Shown piece by piece: positions 24,676-39,193 of a DNA stretch of 64,000 nt. This DNA comes from Thunnus maccoyii. Lineage: Eukaryota > Chordata > Actinopteri > Scombriformes > Scombridae. A program made the position numbers and the translations under genes. Position 1 is the stretch's first letter. Each line of letters begins with the position of its first letter. The stretch covers positions 5,910,147 to 5,974,146 of the forward strand of contig NC_056547.1 in NCBI RefSeq assembly GCF_910596095.1, in the 5' to 3' direction. The notes below the pieces were generated by a model. That model made no database searches. It worked only from the letters and a program-made list of their open reading frames with translations, and was not told where the DNA came from.

Positions 24676-25654
24676 GTAAAGGTGAAGATTTTAGTACACA
24701 AGGGCTACAGCTAGAGATTATTTTCATCATTGAATAATCTGGCAATGATTTTCTCAATCATTTTGTCTATAAAATGTCAGAAAATAGTGTTATAGTTATA
24801 TAACTTATACTTATAGTTATATATAGTTATAATTTTCTAGAGTCAAAGGTTCAAATGTCAGTTCAAAACCTCAAAATATTGAATTTACTAAAGTTTGAGA
24901 AAGAAAGCATTATATCATCATATCTGAGACACTGAAACCAGTTTTTCTGGGGTATTTTTGCTTAAAAAATGCCTAGAACAATTATTCGATTATAAAAATA
25001 AAATATGTAAATGGGATGACACATGCACAAAGTCCCTCAAGAAGTACAAATAATTTACACACATAAAAACAATCTAAAAATACAAATGGCATTGTTCAAG
25101 AGTAAGAGTAAAAACGAGCCAGTTTGTAGCTGGCAAAAGTCTACTGACCATTTCTTGTACTGTGGCTGTTCATAAGTCTAATGGCTTCTGAAATAAAACC
25201 AAATTTTCTTCTTTTTGTTTTACATACAGCGCAATCTAAAAGACATTCCTAATAGCATTGCATAATAATAGCAAGAGGACGAGTGTGAGCTTTTTGATAA
25301 TATTTCCTCATAAAGTTTTTTTGAGGACTTGTTCAGTATTAAGCTGTATAAGGGATCTGTGTATTTTGTCAAGAATTTCAGAGCTGAGATTAACACTATT
25401 ATTCATTCATATAGAGGCTGTGCGTCAATTAAAGTTTTTATTCCATTTACATTGGAAAAATAAAATATAAATAGGTTAGCAAGCAGGAAACATTGTGAAT
25501 ATGACAACTCTTACCTATCTGTTGGGTCAGTAAGACACCACAAGATGGCAACAATCAACTTAAAAACTGCTTCACTCAGTGTTGCTCTGCACTGCCCACA
25601 CAGGGCACTGGCACTCCTTAAGGCAAATATACTGATGATTATTTATTACATTGT

Positions 25655-26080
25655 CATGTCAAGTCAAGTTTCTTTATCAAGCAAATTTAAAAACAACAGG
25701 AGATGACCAAAATGCGTTACACAAAAATACTAAATACAGTTAAAATAATTAAAACAAAACAAAAATAAATAGATAAGTAACTATAATAGACAAAGTTAAC
25801 AATTTTATCACTCTATTAAAAATTAAGGGGACTCAAAGGTGATTCTGCAGAGGTGTATCTTTAGCTGAGATTTAAAAGTGGGGATAGATGTGGAAGACCT
25901 GACAGCGAGGGGCAAACTAGTAACTGATCAGAGGATCTGAGTGGTCTGGATGTAGAATATGGACTGAAGAGATCAGAGTTATAGGTTTGTGCCAAACCAT
26001 TCAGAGCTTTAAAACCAAAGCAGCATTGTGATGGAGCCTGTCAATTTGTTTTAGTATTTGTGGACAAAGACATTGATAGA
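25655..26080. mobile_element. truncated retroelement-like repeat
   Basis: Starts 'gtcaagtcaagtttctttat' with 'aaacaacaggagatgaccaa' and 'ggaagacctgacagcgaggg', and ends near 'attcagagctttaaaaccaa'. This is a common teleost interspersed sequence. A short related piece is at 40795-40880. No coding frame. Confidence 0.5.
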
Positions 26081-27085
26081 ACTGAAAATATCACATTTAA
26101 ATGCGTGCTTGTCCTCTCAGTTTCATCCTGAATCATGTGTTTACCTGTTCACATTTGTATTGTATGCATCAGCTGCTTTGGTGTATATTAATGACACATG
26201 TTAAATTGTTTTCTGAGTGCTTGATAAAGTAGAACATCCAAACAATGTGGACATTAAAAATCAACACTCCAACGATTTGTGTCTGAGCAATTGAAGAAGC
26301 TTTTTTTTTAGCACTTAACTGTGCCATTTAGGTGTGCCAGTAGTCCAGTATGCACAATACCAGAACACTGGCAATGGAACAATTCACCTGAGCCAACAGG
26401 AAAAACAGAAACATTTTTGGCTTTATTCTTCTACCATACCCAAACAGGTTTAGTTTCTGGAAGGTTCTCAGGTTTTACAGTATATAACCAAGTCATCCGC
26501 AGAACTTTGTAATGGGCCATGTGGTTATAAATGTAGTTATGTAATTTATTAAGGGTTCTCCACACCATTTATCTACCAAATAAAGAGTTGTAAATGCTAT
26601 GCTTTCAACAGGATTTTGGTGAAACTGTGCATTGGGATGGTCTTTCTGATGAATTGAAGAGTTGAAAAAAAAAAAAAACAGAAAATCATGGGATAATACT
26701 AATCAAATCAAAAGATTTTTTTCATAACCTGGAAATCCAAACCTTCTAAAAAATGGTTTATTGTGTAAAAGGCACAAAACTTCTTAACCCATTTTGAAGT
26801 ATGCCTCATGAAAAAGTGTCACTGTGACACAAATGTGACTGTTTGTTTGGGTTGAGAGAGGATATTGTAGCAGTCTTCAAATCAATGTTAATGGGCTTGT
26901 TTTTAAGTCAGCAGGTTGTCTATTGCAATAGGATTGGGATCAGGACCTTGCCCGATCCATTGCTGAACCATTTACTACTACAAAATGAGCAGCATTTATT
27001 TGTGTGCAGTATTTGGAATTAACCAGCTTAAAAACACTTGTTTAGTTATTTAAAAAAAAAAAAAAAAAAAAACTTCACAAAGTGC

Positions 27086-27091
27086 TTTATT
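27086..27091 (-). terminator. candidate poly(A) signal of chs copy C
   Basis: AATAAA on the minus strand in the conserved context shared with 9590-9595, about 1.25 kb downstream of the stop at 28348. Confidence 0.4.
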
Positions 27092-28347
27092 GAGGAACAA
27101 GGACACAATATAAAGCACAACAAAACAAACAAAATTCTTACAGTAGTATTGCATAAAATGGTAAAATTACACATGAAGCATAAAAATATAATTTGACTTT
27201 GGTTCATTTGATTGTTTTGTCTCTTTCATTCAAAAATAAATACAAACAAAGATCAGGATCTAATATTAGCTTGTGCTTGTTACAGTTGTGGTGGCTATTG
27301 TGCCTCCTCATACACATGACACCAGAGAGATCCGTCCAGGCACTCAAAACTTAACTTAACATATTTATTATTTATCTTAATTACATATCCACATATTACA
27401 GTGACAGTAATAATACAACAATCTACTTAAATCTCCCATGCTAAGCAACAGATGATAAGGACAAGGGGTGTGCCCAAATACAAATACATTCGGCAAAGCA
27501 CAAATAGTGGGTTTTTTTTACGAATATTTATTTCATTTATTGACTGTCTTGGGACAAATCTCATGTTGTCTAGTGCAATATACAAACACTTTCAGAAAAT
27601 CATAAAAAGTAGTTGCTTAAAGCTCAACACTTTTTTGATATTTCGGATCCAAGATTATTTAAAAACATACAAATAGTGCAAATAGTGCATTGTTTGTTCT
27701 GTCCTCACCATACAACACTTTACAGTTTTTAATGCTGCAAAAGTCTGACAGCTTATCAGTTATTGACTTTGATATACATTTTTTAAATCCCTGATTTTTG
27801 ACATACGCACACAATCATGATTCAAGTGATATTTTGCCCAACATCCCACCACATTTTCTCGTTTTTATTGACCACAAAAAGATCAGTTTCATCCTTCTTT
27901 ACATTTTCTAAACTTCATTCATTCCTTTTCACATTTCAGTGCAATAAATACTTTAGTGTAAACACACAAGAGGCAAGTGCAAAGAAAACTATAAAATATT
28001 TGAGATGTAGAAGGTAACTTCATATCCCTCATTGTCACACCATGATTCATGTCAAGTTTAGTGACCTGGTGTTGCTTATGCACACACACAAATTACTGTT
28101 TTTAGGAGTTGTGTTCTTTTTGTTCTGTCCCTGAGTTGTTTTCTTTTATAATGTATTTTGTTTCCTCTGAAGCACTTTGTGACGAACTGGTTCATCAAAG
28201 GCTTTTTTTTAATGAATAAATATGACTTGATTAAACATAAACATAAATAATATACAGTACATAATAGGACATTTTTTGGTAAAATCTCACGTGCAGTTGA
28301 TATTTCAAAGTGATCAAAAGTTTGGGTGGTGCACAGAAAGTCTGTGT

Positions 28348-31300
28348 TTACACCAGAGTGCCAACGCCGTGACGTCTGTACAACATGACAGGCATCTCAT
28401 CATCACTGTCCTCTGGCTCAGAGTCTGAGTTGGAGTTGGAGATGGACTTGACCTGGGAGGAATTTGAATGAACATCAGTACATGTAAATGCCACCACACA
28501 TACCACATATCACACCTGGAATACCTCAAGCAGGTGACTAAACCATTTGTTCTAGTTTAATGACAGTAGCAAAAGGGGTGCAGTTTGACGTATGTCAGTA
28601 AATTAAGTCTCCACTGGCTTCATTAATGAAAGAAAAGTATCTATAGGACAATTGAATGTTCAGTACTGTGATTAGTGTCTTACGTAGCACAACCCTGAAT
28701 AATTGATTGGGAGGTACATCCTAATCAAGTTGTTCTTATAATCAATTCTATGAATAACAACAAATGCTGTTTGATATAGGACATATCAGCTCAGCTGCTC
28801 GCTGTGCAAATGCGGATAGAATTACCAGTAGAAAGCATGATTGGTGACCTTTGTTAAATTGGTAGAAAACAAAGATGTGTCTGATTGTCCTGTCAGTTTC
28901 CTGTTTTTTACATTTTTTTTGTTGTTGTTTTTTTATTGTCGCTTTGAGGCCTAAATGATTGCTTTATTGGACTTCATTTACAGGACTTTCTCAATACTCA
29001 AGCTAAGTATTTGGAACAACATTTTAATATGGCCTGAATTGAAAGTGTACGTCTGAATCTTATCTTTAAATAACTGAATAGTAGAGATGGCACAGCTTTG
29101 TGCCATTTGCCAGCAGTACTATAAAACCAAAGACTATAGATAATTATTATTACTGGTAATTCTAGTATCAGTACAAGTGTTTGTTGTAGTAACTGTAACT
29201 ATAGTAACTGTGAGTGTTGAGTAGAAGTCAAAAAAGTAGCAACAGTAGTAGTAGTAATAACAGTAACACTTTTTTAGTTATAATATCAGTAGTAATTTAC
29301 CTTTTTGCCTGGTAGGTATGAATCTTGGCTCTCAGGCTTTGATTCTCTGGGTTCTGTGTCCATAAAGGCTATATAATGGATCAGGGTGTATATTCTGGAT
29401 AAAAACAGAACAGAAAAGTTATATTTTTAACATTTTTAACATTATGAGCATCAAAAACATGTTGACAACTGAATAGTGATTTGGTGTTTTGTACCTGTGG
29501 TACAGCATGGCAAGGAACTGGATCACAACTGACACAGCGAAGCCCAGAATGAACATGAAGGAAATGGGATCGATCACAATGTTTTCTCCAGTGTATTGCA
29601 GTTGGAGGTCGACTTTGGGGATCTGGATGGACAAGGACATGTTGAAGAGCTGGAGGGTAAAGGTCGCCACCAGCCACATGGCATTGAGGGCGAAGAAGGC
29701 GAAGTTTATCTGTGGGTTATGACAAAGATAAGATTCATTTAATTTCATTGCACACTGGTTTCCTGTTAAGTATGTAACAGTTCCTCACACTGACTGTACC
29801 TTGTTTCTCAGCTCTCTCAGGTCACTGGCGATTTTTTTCTGTCTCTCTTTGTCATCAGGCAGAGGTTTCAGGTACTTTTCCTGCAGCTCTTTCCAGAATG
29901 CCTCCTCTTCCTGCAGAGAAACACACAGCTCAAATCATTATTCTGAACAAACATCATGTTTAAGCTGCGTACTCATATAGGTAGGGCAGGGAACTAGCTT
30001 TGTGTATTTATTTACTGGTATTCCCAAAGATATACTATCGCTGTCACTGTTTGAGTTTAGCAGCAACAGTATAAAATAAGCGTCAAATGAATGAAGCATA
30101 CCACAGAAGAATAACATAAGGCAGTTAGGGTATTTTTAATATTTGTGCATGCATGTACAGTCAGTTTTTGCCTGCTGTACTGAAACTGAATACGATGAGC
30201 ATCATTTAGACATTAGACAAAGGTGATTAAAATATCATTTGAGGCAGATAATCATACTTAAATGATAAAACAAGACATACGCACCTGGCTGAGCGTGTCC
30301 TCCTGCAGGTGCATGTCAACAGACAAAGTCTGTAAGTCTGTGACCCAACCTGAAGAGAAGAGCAACACAGGAGAATATTAGACAACGTGACATCTGAGAG
30401 TGTGTTTGAAACCAACATTTTTGCAGCAGATTCAGACTTTTACAGATTTTTGCCAAATCCTCAGGACTTACACTGGGCAGGATAATTGAAAGAAGGCTCC
30501 TCTTGCCTGAAACGCAATTGGAAAGATAATCAGTATCATCTCACACTTTTCATAGGTGACACGCTATATTTCAATTGGTGTTTCAACTTAAGAAAAATAC
30601 TTCTGCTCTTCCTCAAGGATCTTTATGTCCTCCACAATGGTGTTTTGAGGATGAGGTTCAGGCTGTGTGGGCTCGGGGACCAGGTTGTCCTGGCTGACAG
30701 TGAGCTGTTCTCCATTAGCTCTGTGGCTGGATTTTTTACATTTGGCCCATGAGAAGAAACGTGCGAAGGTGCTTTTGGCTGCAGGCATGAAAATTTGTTT
30801 TTAAGTTCAGTCAGCTCAAGCACTAATACTTGTTTGGTGTTACTCTATGAATGTAATAAACTTGTGTCTTTTTTATGTTATCTTATCTTAGTTTAATCTG
30901 CTATCTACCTTTCTGGGTTGTTGTTTGTGGCTTGGTGGTTGTAGGAGGGGCGGCTCCAGCGGCAGGCTTTGTCTCCCTGGTGCCCCAGGAGACGTTGTTC
31001 ATGTTGACCATGGAGTAAATAGTGAGCAGGAGGTAGGCACTGGGGATACAGATGATGTAGAGAAAGCCGTGGAACACCAGTGGAAATTCCTGTGGATGCA
31101 TTATCGCAGTGATGATGTAAATGATCGCCATGGACACGACAAAGATGCTGTTGGGTGTCAAGATGGTTTTGTCCTTCACCATTGAGCCTGATGGAAAGTA
31201 GATGGGTGGAGCAATCTTAAGGTTAAAGCAGCTTAAGGTAGGTCTTTATGTGCAACTAAAGTTGCTACATAAATGTCTACATAGTCTGTTTACGTTTAAC

Positions 31301-34300
31301 TCACTTATAATGGTCATTGACACCACCAACATTAGAAATGCATATATGACACTCATGACTTCTGCAATAATGATCTGAGTGTCTGTCTTGAGCTTGAAGC
31401 AAAGACCCAGGTAGATGGCAGGAGGTATCACAGACAGGACCAGAGCGCTGTTTGCATTGATGTTGAAGATGAAGGTCAAACCTCCTGAAATACACAAAAG
31501 ACGGGCCTGAGTTTTACATATTCTACTTTCATTTTATTTGCATACATTTCAATAGAAATTCAGTTGATTTCAAAATTATAGTTTACAAAGGATTATGTCC
31601 TCATCTACAAAAATGAACCTAACCTGCGATCAAAAGGCAGATGGTTGCGGGCGCCAGTATAGCTGATGCCAGGGCAAAGAGCTGGTAGAACATGAAGAGT
31701 TTGGATATGGACTGGTTCCTCTTGGAAATCAGGCTGGTGGCTCCCAGAAGATCCACAACGTTGGCCATTGTGGATGGTCCCCAACGCCGACGCTGATGGT
31801 GCAAAGAGCCATTAGCATGTGATAAAATGATGTGAAAAAATACAAGCACTGCAGAGTGGCACAGTTTTGATCTTGATCAGTCCCAGCACTCACCTGGTTG
31901 TAGAGTTCTTTGAAGTCCTCCGGGGCATTAGTGTAGGCATCAGATGCTGCATTGTACTCCACTCTCCATCCCTGCTTCAGCAGCAGCGTACACAGCCAGC
32001 GGTCCTCACCTGCAGGGTACAGAGACTTTGTTTAAATAAAGGAAGGAGAGACGAATCATGAGGGATGACATCAGGACTGAGTTCCGAGACAGGAAGTCTA
32101 AGAAACGGCATCCATTACCTTGGTCATACTGAATGTAGTGGCTTGCCTCCATGGACTTGGTAGAGTATCTCTTCATCACATTGTCGTCCATAAGTGCCTC
32201 TGCTCTGAACAGGCTGAAGCAGCCGGGGCTGCATAGCACGCAGCCAATAACATGCTCCGCCGTCTTCTGTAGCCAGTGGCTGACAGCATACTCAAACTTC
32301 TGAAACCATACTGCAGGACCTGCCCAGGAAATACAGAAGCTTTATTAACCTCAGTGCAACGATGCTAGTCACTGTTAGCTTTTCAGGTACAATGGTTGCT
32401 ATTAGAGCTATTTGTTATTTGTGCTTAAAGCTTTACCTTAACCCCCCTCTGTTAAACCTCTCAACAGTTTTGTACAGTATTGTACTATGTGCCAACCTGA
32501 ACCAGTGGGGTGAATCCTGCCACATGCTGCCCCAACACGTGGGTACATTTTCAGACGATCGATGAGCAGCATCACAGCAGCCGGCTGGAAGTCTGTGTCC
32601 CCGTCCAAAGCAAGGAGGTAGGTGTTGTGCTTCTTTTTCTGAAGGAAAATGCACAGTTTGCTCTGTCTTACATTTATGCCACAGCCATTTCATTGAGGAA
32701 TACTGCCCATACATGTAAATGCTCATTAAAAAGTCCACAAAATATATACACAACATTTACAGTGTGTCAAAAGTTGGCTGTGTGTTCTTCTGTGTACATG
32801 TGCCTTTCTTCTTTTCTCACCTGGACCTCTGCTTGCAGTTCTTTCTCATCCTCTCCTCTCTGCCAGCATCCGTAGTATTTGCTTGTGAGTTTCCAGCCCA
32901 AAAGATAGTAAAGGTACATGACCTAGGAAATATTAAATAACAGTTAAAACAAATACATCTAACAGTGCATTGTAGTAGAAAATATTTCATAAAGGTATGA
33001 GTCTCCAGCAAGTCAGTTTCCTACCTGAGACCACCTCTTCTTGTGGCGGATGAGCTCTTTGTCCTTGAAGTGGACCACAATGATGTTGCCATGAGGCATG
33101 GTGACCACAAGACGACCTCCATACGGCGTCCTTACGATCTTCTGATCAGGTATCTGCTGCTGCTCTCTGAAGAACTTCTCATCAATGTTCATGAAGTTGC
33201 TGATAACAGAGAACAGGTAATAGTGATTTGTACTTCATGAAAAATGTGTTAACTACTACTTTTGTTAAGCTACAATCTATAACCTGTGGTAATCTTTAAG
33301 ACTTAAAGCTTAATGCACCATCATTGTAGATAATTTTTAAGATGGTTCTTACCCATAAACTTCTGTGAGGATTTTCACAAGGTTTATTGCATATTCATTG
33401 AGTTCAGACCCGCGATGCCCCTGATGCCCTTCAACAGCATTGAATGCGTCATCAAAGTAGATATGAGCCTCAAAGGTGAAATCATTGATCTTTGGCTCTT
33501 TCTTTGGTCTGTACTTGTCCAGTCTGCAGTGATCAGAAAATGACAAAGAGGAACTGTGAGGAAATCCACTGTGAGGAAGTTAATGATGAAGTTGTTACCA
33601 ATGTACTGCTGAAACTGGGTGAGCTGAGACCTTAACCCTTAGTAGATGAAATCTGTGACAAAAACATCTTTGATATCCAAAATGGTAGGTTAACTCATTT
33701 AACAGACTTTTCCTGCTTTTACATTAGACAAACTTCTAACTATAAGTAACATTTCTTCAACTGAACTACTGGACTCAGACTCTCTTGGTAATATCCTTAA
33801 GTGTTCTAAATCATGAAACTGTATTCATGTAATCTCTAGAAGTTTATTCTCTTCTCTTACATATCTTTGGTGTGAGGGAATTCAAAGAATAATTGACCTC
33901 AAGGAATCAACAAAGAAAGAAACTAATGAAAATGAAGGTAATATTACATAACAGAGACAGAGCATAGAGTCTGCATAACTCACCTGAAGATTGAAATAAT
34001 GATTTTAATCATCTCATCGTAGGTCTCGTGCCACATGGTTGCACACAGATATACCATTACTGGCTCAAAGGCTGCATAGTCTCTGAAATTAAAAGATTTG
34101 CAAATTTGAGATTTTTTTGTTTAGAGGACACACAATTCAATCCCATCTCGATAAATGTCTTCAAGGTCCAAACACACCTTGAAGACTGAAAGATCTGACT
34201 TTTGATGATTCTTGCGAGGACCAAAAGTGGAGTATTACTCCTATGCAGACACCACACACTTACCTCTTCATTCTGTCTTTGGTCTGAATGTCAAATCGGG

Positions 34301-36325
34301 TGTTGAAGAGTAAGGACTGCTCGATAAAGGTTCCTTCATATAGCCTCCTGATGAACAGGTCCTGGGTCCTCTGGATACGATACACGTTGAGGTACCACAA
34401 GTGGAGGGTGGCCAACACAAGACCGAGCCACCAAGCCACTGCTGAACCTGAGGAAAGATCAACAAAACATTTAAGGAAAATTTCAGCTTCTGACATGATG
34501 AAATATTTTAGCATATTTAGAAAAGTGCAGAGCTTTCTAACATATCAGTGGTAATTTTAATTTCAGATTTGTGAAAATTGTGAACATGCAGCACTAAATA
34601 ACAAAATAAGCATGCAGGGTTACTTGGTGATAGGTCATTTCCATTTCTGTTTAAAAATAACTTCATCATGATACAAAGATACTGAGGCTAGATTTTTTTC
34701 TTTAAAGCAATGGTTCCTGCACACACCTGAGCACTGTGGCTGACAGGTATGTAGAACAAGGTGTGGCGGCCTTCAGAACCTCCACATTTGGTTAACATGT
34801 AAATTTAAAAAAAAGTTTTGGTCTGGTGACCCTCCTATGTGACCCTCATATTTATAATTTGTGCTAAATTACATTGTAGGTAATACCAGGCTCTAGTTTA
34901 TTACCTGATAGTAGGCCGATGTCAGTTATACTGGACATGTCCAGGAAGCACAGAGTGTGTGTAACATCTAAAACCAGATGTGGGAACACATTGCCATTCA
35001 GGCTTTGGTTTCTTGCATACACATATTCAGTGCAGTAGCCTGTGAAGTTGACACTTTCAGTCCCATTCAGACTTATTCTGTAGTCCTGATAGTAAACAAT
35101 AACAGGGATGATCAGCAGAGCCATCACAGCCAGAGAAGCCAGGTACAGAGGCAGGATGAAGCATCGTCGCAGGGCGTGCATCTTGCAGGCTGCAACTGCA
35201 AACCAGTGGCACAGTGCTGAGGAGATGAGCTGGACCCCGATGATGATGGCTATAATCCTTGTCTCACGAGTCGGGATGGAGGTCACTATGCCCCAGTCCA
35301 TCTTGGACAGAGGGACGTAGGCGCCAAGCACACAAGCAGTCACCACGATTCTGAGCAGGCTGGAGAGGATTTGTAGCATGTTCTGACACTTTGTCATGTC
35401 TCTGCAAAGTATCTTGAGGGAGACAGAGCCACTGTTCTCACTGATCAATCTGAAGTAGTTATCCCACCAGTTGAAAGACACCAAGAATGACCCACCAACA
35501 GCCAGACCGACCCAAATTGCCATCTTGGTATCATTTGGATCCTTCATAATGTATAAGACAAGGAACAGGATGTAACCAAGCAAAATGAGGATGAAGGCAG
35601 TGATGGATGGCAGCAGGAAGCGGTTTCTTTCTTTGGCAGTGCACTGGGCTACCACCTGGAGGAGTGCAGACAGGACGCCCACACCGTTCAGTATGGTCAC
35701 ATTGGTCACAATGTCCAAGTGTGGCATGGCCACTATGGTGAGAACTGCTGCACCCAGAGACACCAGGAACTCAAAGAACAGAACCTGAAGAAGAGGCAGA
35801 AGAAAGAGATAAAATTCAACTTGGTAAAGAAAAGGGCCAATATATCTGCCAGGCTCTGTCTTTGGCATCAGCTAAAGAGAAAAAAGAGTTAGGAAAAGTA
35901 GTTGGACTTTGTCTCACCAGGGCAGCAGTTGCTTTATTTGGCAGCTTTGATGTTTTGTAGCACGCTTTCCAGAAGCTTTTGAGGAAAAGAAGGACACTGG
36001 AAGTGATGAGAGAGCAGCCGATACACAGCAGAGCGACAGGTTTCTGGTCAGCTGGGAGGGTCTTAGTGCCTTCATTGGATAAGGTGATCAGGAGGAGGAA
36101 AGAAGTCTAAAAACGAGTAAATGAAAAAGTGGTTATGATCAGTTAATTAATACTTCATTGTGAAATGAGCAGCTGCTACATAGACAATGACTGGGTATAG
36201 TACTTTGTGGAATTGAGTTATTAGGACAAAATTAAGTTTATATTCTAGACTTGAAAACAGGTATGGACAACAGTTTATTTATTTATAAGCATCTTAGAGT
36301 ACCTTGAAATGTGCTTTATAAATAA

Positions 36326-36378
<53 letters not shown>

Positions 36379-36618
36379 GTATGAAAAATATGTTAATGAA
36401 AATAACAAACCTTGCTACATAGCGCCAATCCGAAGACAAGCACAGCGACTACACATAAAGAGATTAACTTCAGCAGCTTTATTAGTTTCCAGGGTGTATG
36501 TTCATCTTCAATGACTGGGACCTCTCGACAGGTATCCCACGGCCTCCTGATTAAAGATACCAAAATGTCAAACTCCAAGGTAGTCTGACGGAAGTAGGAA
36601 AGTAGTAATATAACAATA

Positions 36619-36664
<46 letters not shown>

Positions 36665-36689
36665 TACACATATATACACACACACACAC

Positions 36690-36739
<50 letters not shown>

Positions 36740-37231
36740 TAGGGATGTGCAGAGAGCGCAGTACAAAATTATTTGTATTTGTATTTGTATTCGAATAAAA
36801 GTGGACAGAGGCTTAAAAATCCTGTTTTTGTTTTTATTACGCTTTTAATTTTAGAAAAATCAAAGTGTTACAATAAGTGTTCATGAAGCTTGTTCATGAA
36901 GCGTGTGTCAGTAGCTCAACTTTATCTCTAGGGAACACTCCCAACTCTGGAAGTGATGTCCAAATTAGGAAATATGCATTATGTAGCAGGTGGATGTGAC
37001 TCCCGTCACTGAGACCTACTAATAGACATCACAGCGGAGCAGAGGAGAGACACTGAGATAGCGATGTAACCAACCTGCACTCTGGTATTTGACATGGTTC
37101 ATTTTTCTTCCTGAAAACAAATAATTTTTGAAATATTTGTATGAAACAAATATTCGTAAAAAAAAACAAACCAAAAAAAACACTATTTGTTCTTTGCCAA
37201 TAATGTATTTGTATTTGGGCACACCCCTACT

Positions 37232-37300
<69 letters not shown>

Positions 37301-39142
37301 AATTGATAGATATAAATAAGCACGTAGATGTAGATATATATGAAGTGGAAACCATACTAATGCTTAAAAATAGAAAGGGCCCTATCTTACGCTAAGCGCA
37401 GCACAAGTGTCTTCGTTATTTTAAGACCGACACAGTTGTCATATTCCCGTCCATTTGGCACTTGCGCCCATCAGAGCGCCCATGGGCGTGTTGGTCTAAA
37501 AGTAAGGTGTGGTCAGGTGCATTATCGGCGCATTGCTATTTTGAGGCAGCGGAGAGCGATTGCGCTATTGACCAACAAAAACCTGGTCTAAAGTCAATGG
37601 CGCAGTGTTTCATTGTTATTTTAAGGGCGCATTATCAAGACAGTAATGTGCGCCTACACAGGCGGCCGCACAACATACACTCTGCTTGTTACATACACAG
37701 GACGCGCAGCAGTGCACAAACATGCAAAAGGTAACAAATTAAAGGAATACAATGTGAAAGATTATCATTGTGTATATTAACACATTTCAAAATACATGTC
37801 ATAATGCTTAGTCATAATATTTATCAGAATTAACTAATCATAGTAATGATGGATTAAATTGTTTAATTATTTGACCAAATCATGGTAATACATGTAGGTA
37901 TTTAAACAACGGATCAGACACAGATCGACTCTCCTGCTGCATCAATACATGATGACATGAGGAACACATGAGGAAATAAATGAGGTGGAAACAAGTATTA
38001 AACTGAGGAAGGAAATAAATCTGGACAGCTCCTAGTTGCTGCCAGCAGCAGGATCAGCACCTTGTAGAGCTGATCAAGTCCTGATAACTGTGTTGATGAT
38101 TCTTTACATGATTACAATCAATGATTTAATTTTTGAACAATATTTAACAAATATTCTTTAACATTTTTGAGAGTACAGTGATCAGGTTTCCATACTTTCA
38201 GCAATTAAAACCCTGCTGATTTGACCTGTTACTCCATGACTGAACAAAACGATTTTAAAGAAACCAAAGCTGTAATTAAAAAAATAAACCTTTTCAAAAA
38301 CCAAACGAAGATAAATTTGCAACAAATTAATGAACAGGATCTTAAACTGGTGGTCTGTGGCCACGGGAGGGTCCAGGAGCAGCAGAGGCAAGTGTGCTCG
38401 TTATGGATCGTGCGCTTTCACTTTGCGCACGAGCAGATCCGTTTCCTCTGCAGAGAAGCGCTCCTTCTTCTCTACTTGGCAAATGAGCCATCATAATAGC
38501 AATCCGCCAAGGTGCAAGCGCACCTGACTCTTAAAGGGAATGGGAGATGACACTGTGATTGGTTTATTGCATGTTACGCCGAAAACACACCCATGATTAA
38601 TTAGGAGACTATGGACAACCCCTTTGAACCTTGCGCCTGACGCAGCGACCATTTTTCCGCCGTTAAAATAGCAAAAGTGGATTTGGACACACCCTAAATG
38701 CAATTGCGCCGTGCACTTCAGACCGTGCGCTTTACATCGTTAAAATAGGGCCCAAAGTTTTTAAAAAGTGTATTATTTAAAATACTGCAGATGATTTGTA
38801 TGCATAAATGTAACTATAAAATTTTACTCTCCATATCTTTAATTACTTTTTTCCCATTGTGAATTCCTCAAAATAACAAATATCTAAATTAAAAAGTAAT
38901 GAACGGAGCATCTTTTGACATTTCCTACTTAAAAACATGCATAACTTATTTATATTACATTAAAACTTTGAATAATTGCAAATAATAAAAAATATTAAAT
39001 TACAACATTAAAAGAATTAAGTGAATGAGGTGTTACTCAAAGCAACTATTAACAACCAAAATTAATAATATTCCATTATTTTAATATGTTGAATATTTCA
39101 TTATTATTTTCATGATTTTTAGTTAAATAAATTGCTTTTTTG

Positions 39143-39193
<51 letters not shown>

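Larger units (their letters stand above)
19870..27085. other. intergenic block 2 (between chs copies B and C)
   Basis: Homologous to block 1 in the proximal 1 kb and in several later segments, and to block 3 (for example 22480-23200 with 41200-42240, and 23780-24200 with 43760-44030). It holds LINE fragments, a palindromic foldback element and an orphan exon remnant. The 24950-26630 stretch has no gene. Apart from the retroelement piece at 25655-26080 it looks like ordinary AT-rich spacer. Confidence 0.7.

Noticed and set aside
36614-37298. Tyr/Ile-rich frames through the TA/CA tracts
   Set aside because: Microsatellite translations overlapping intron 1 of chs copy C.
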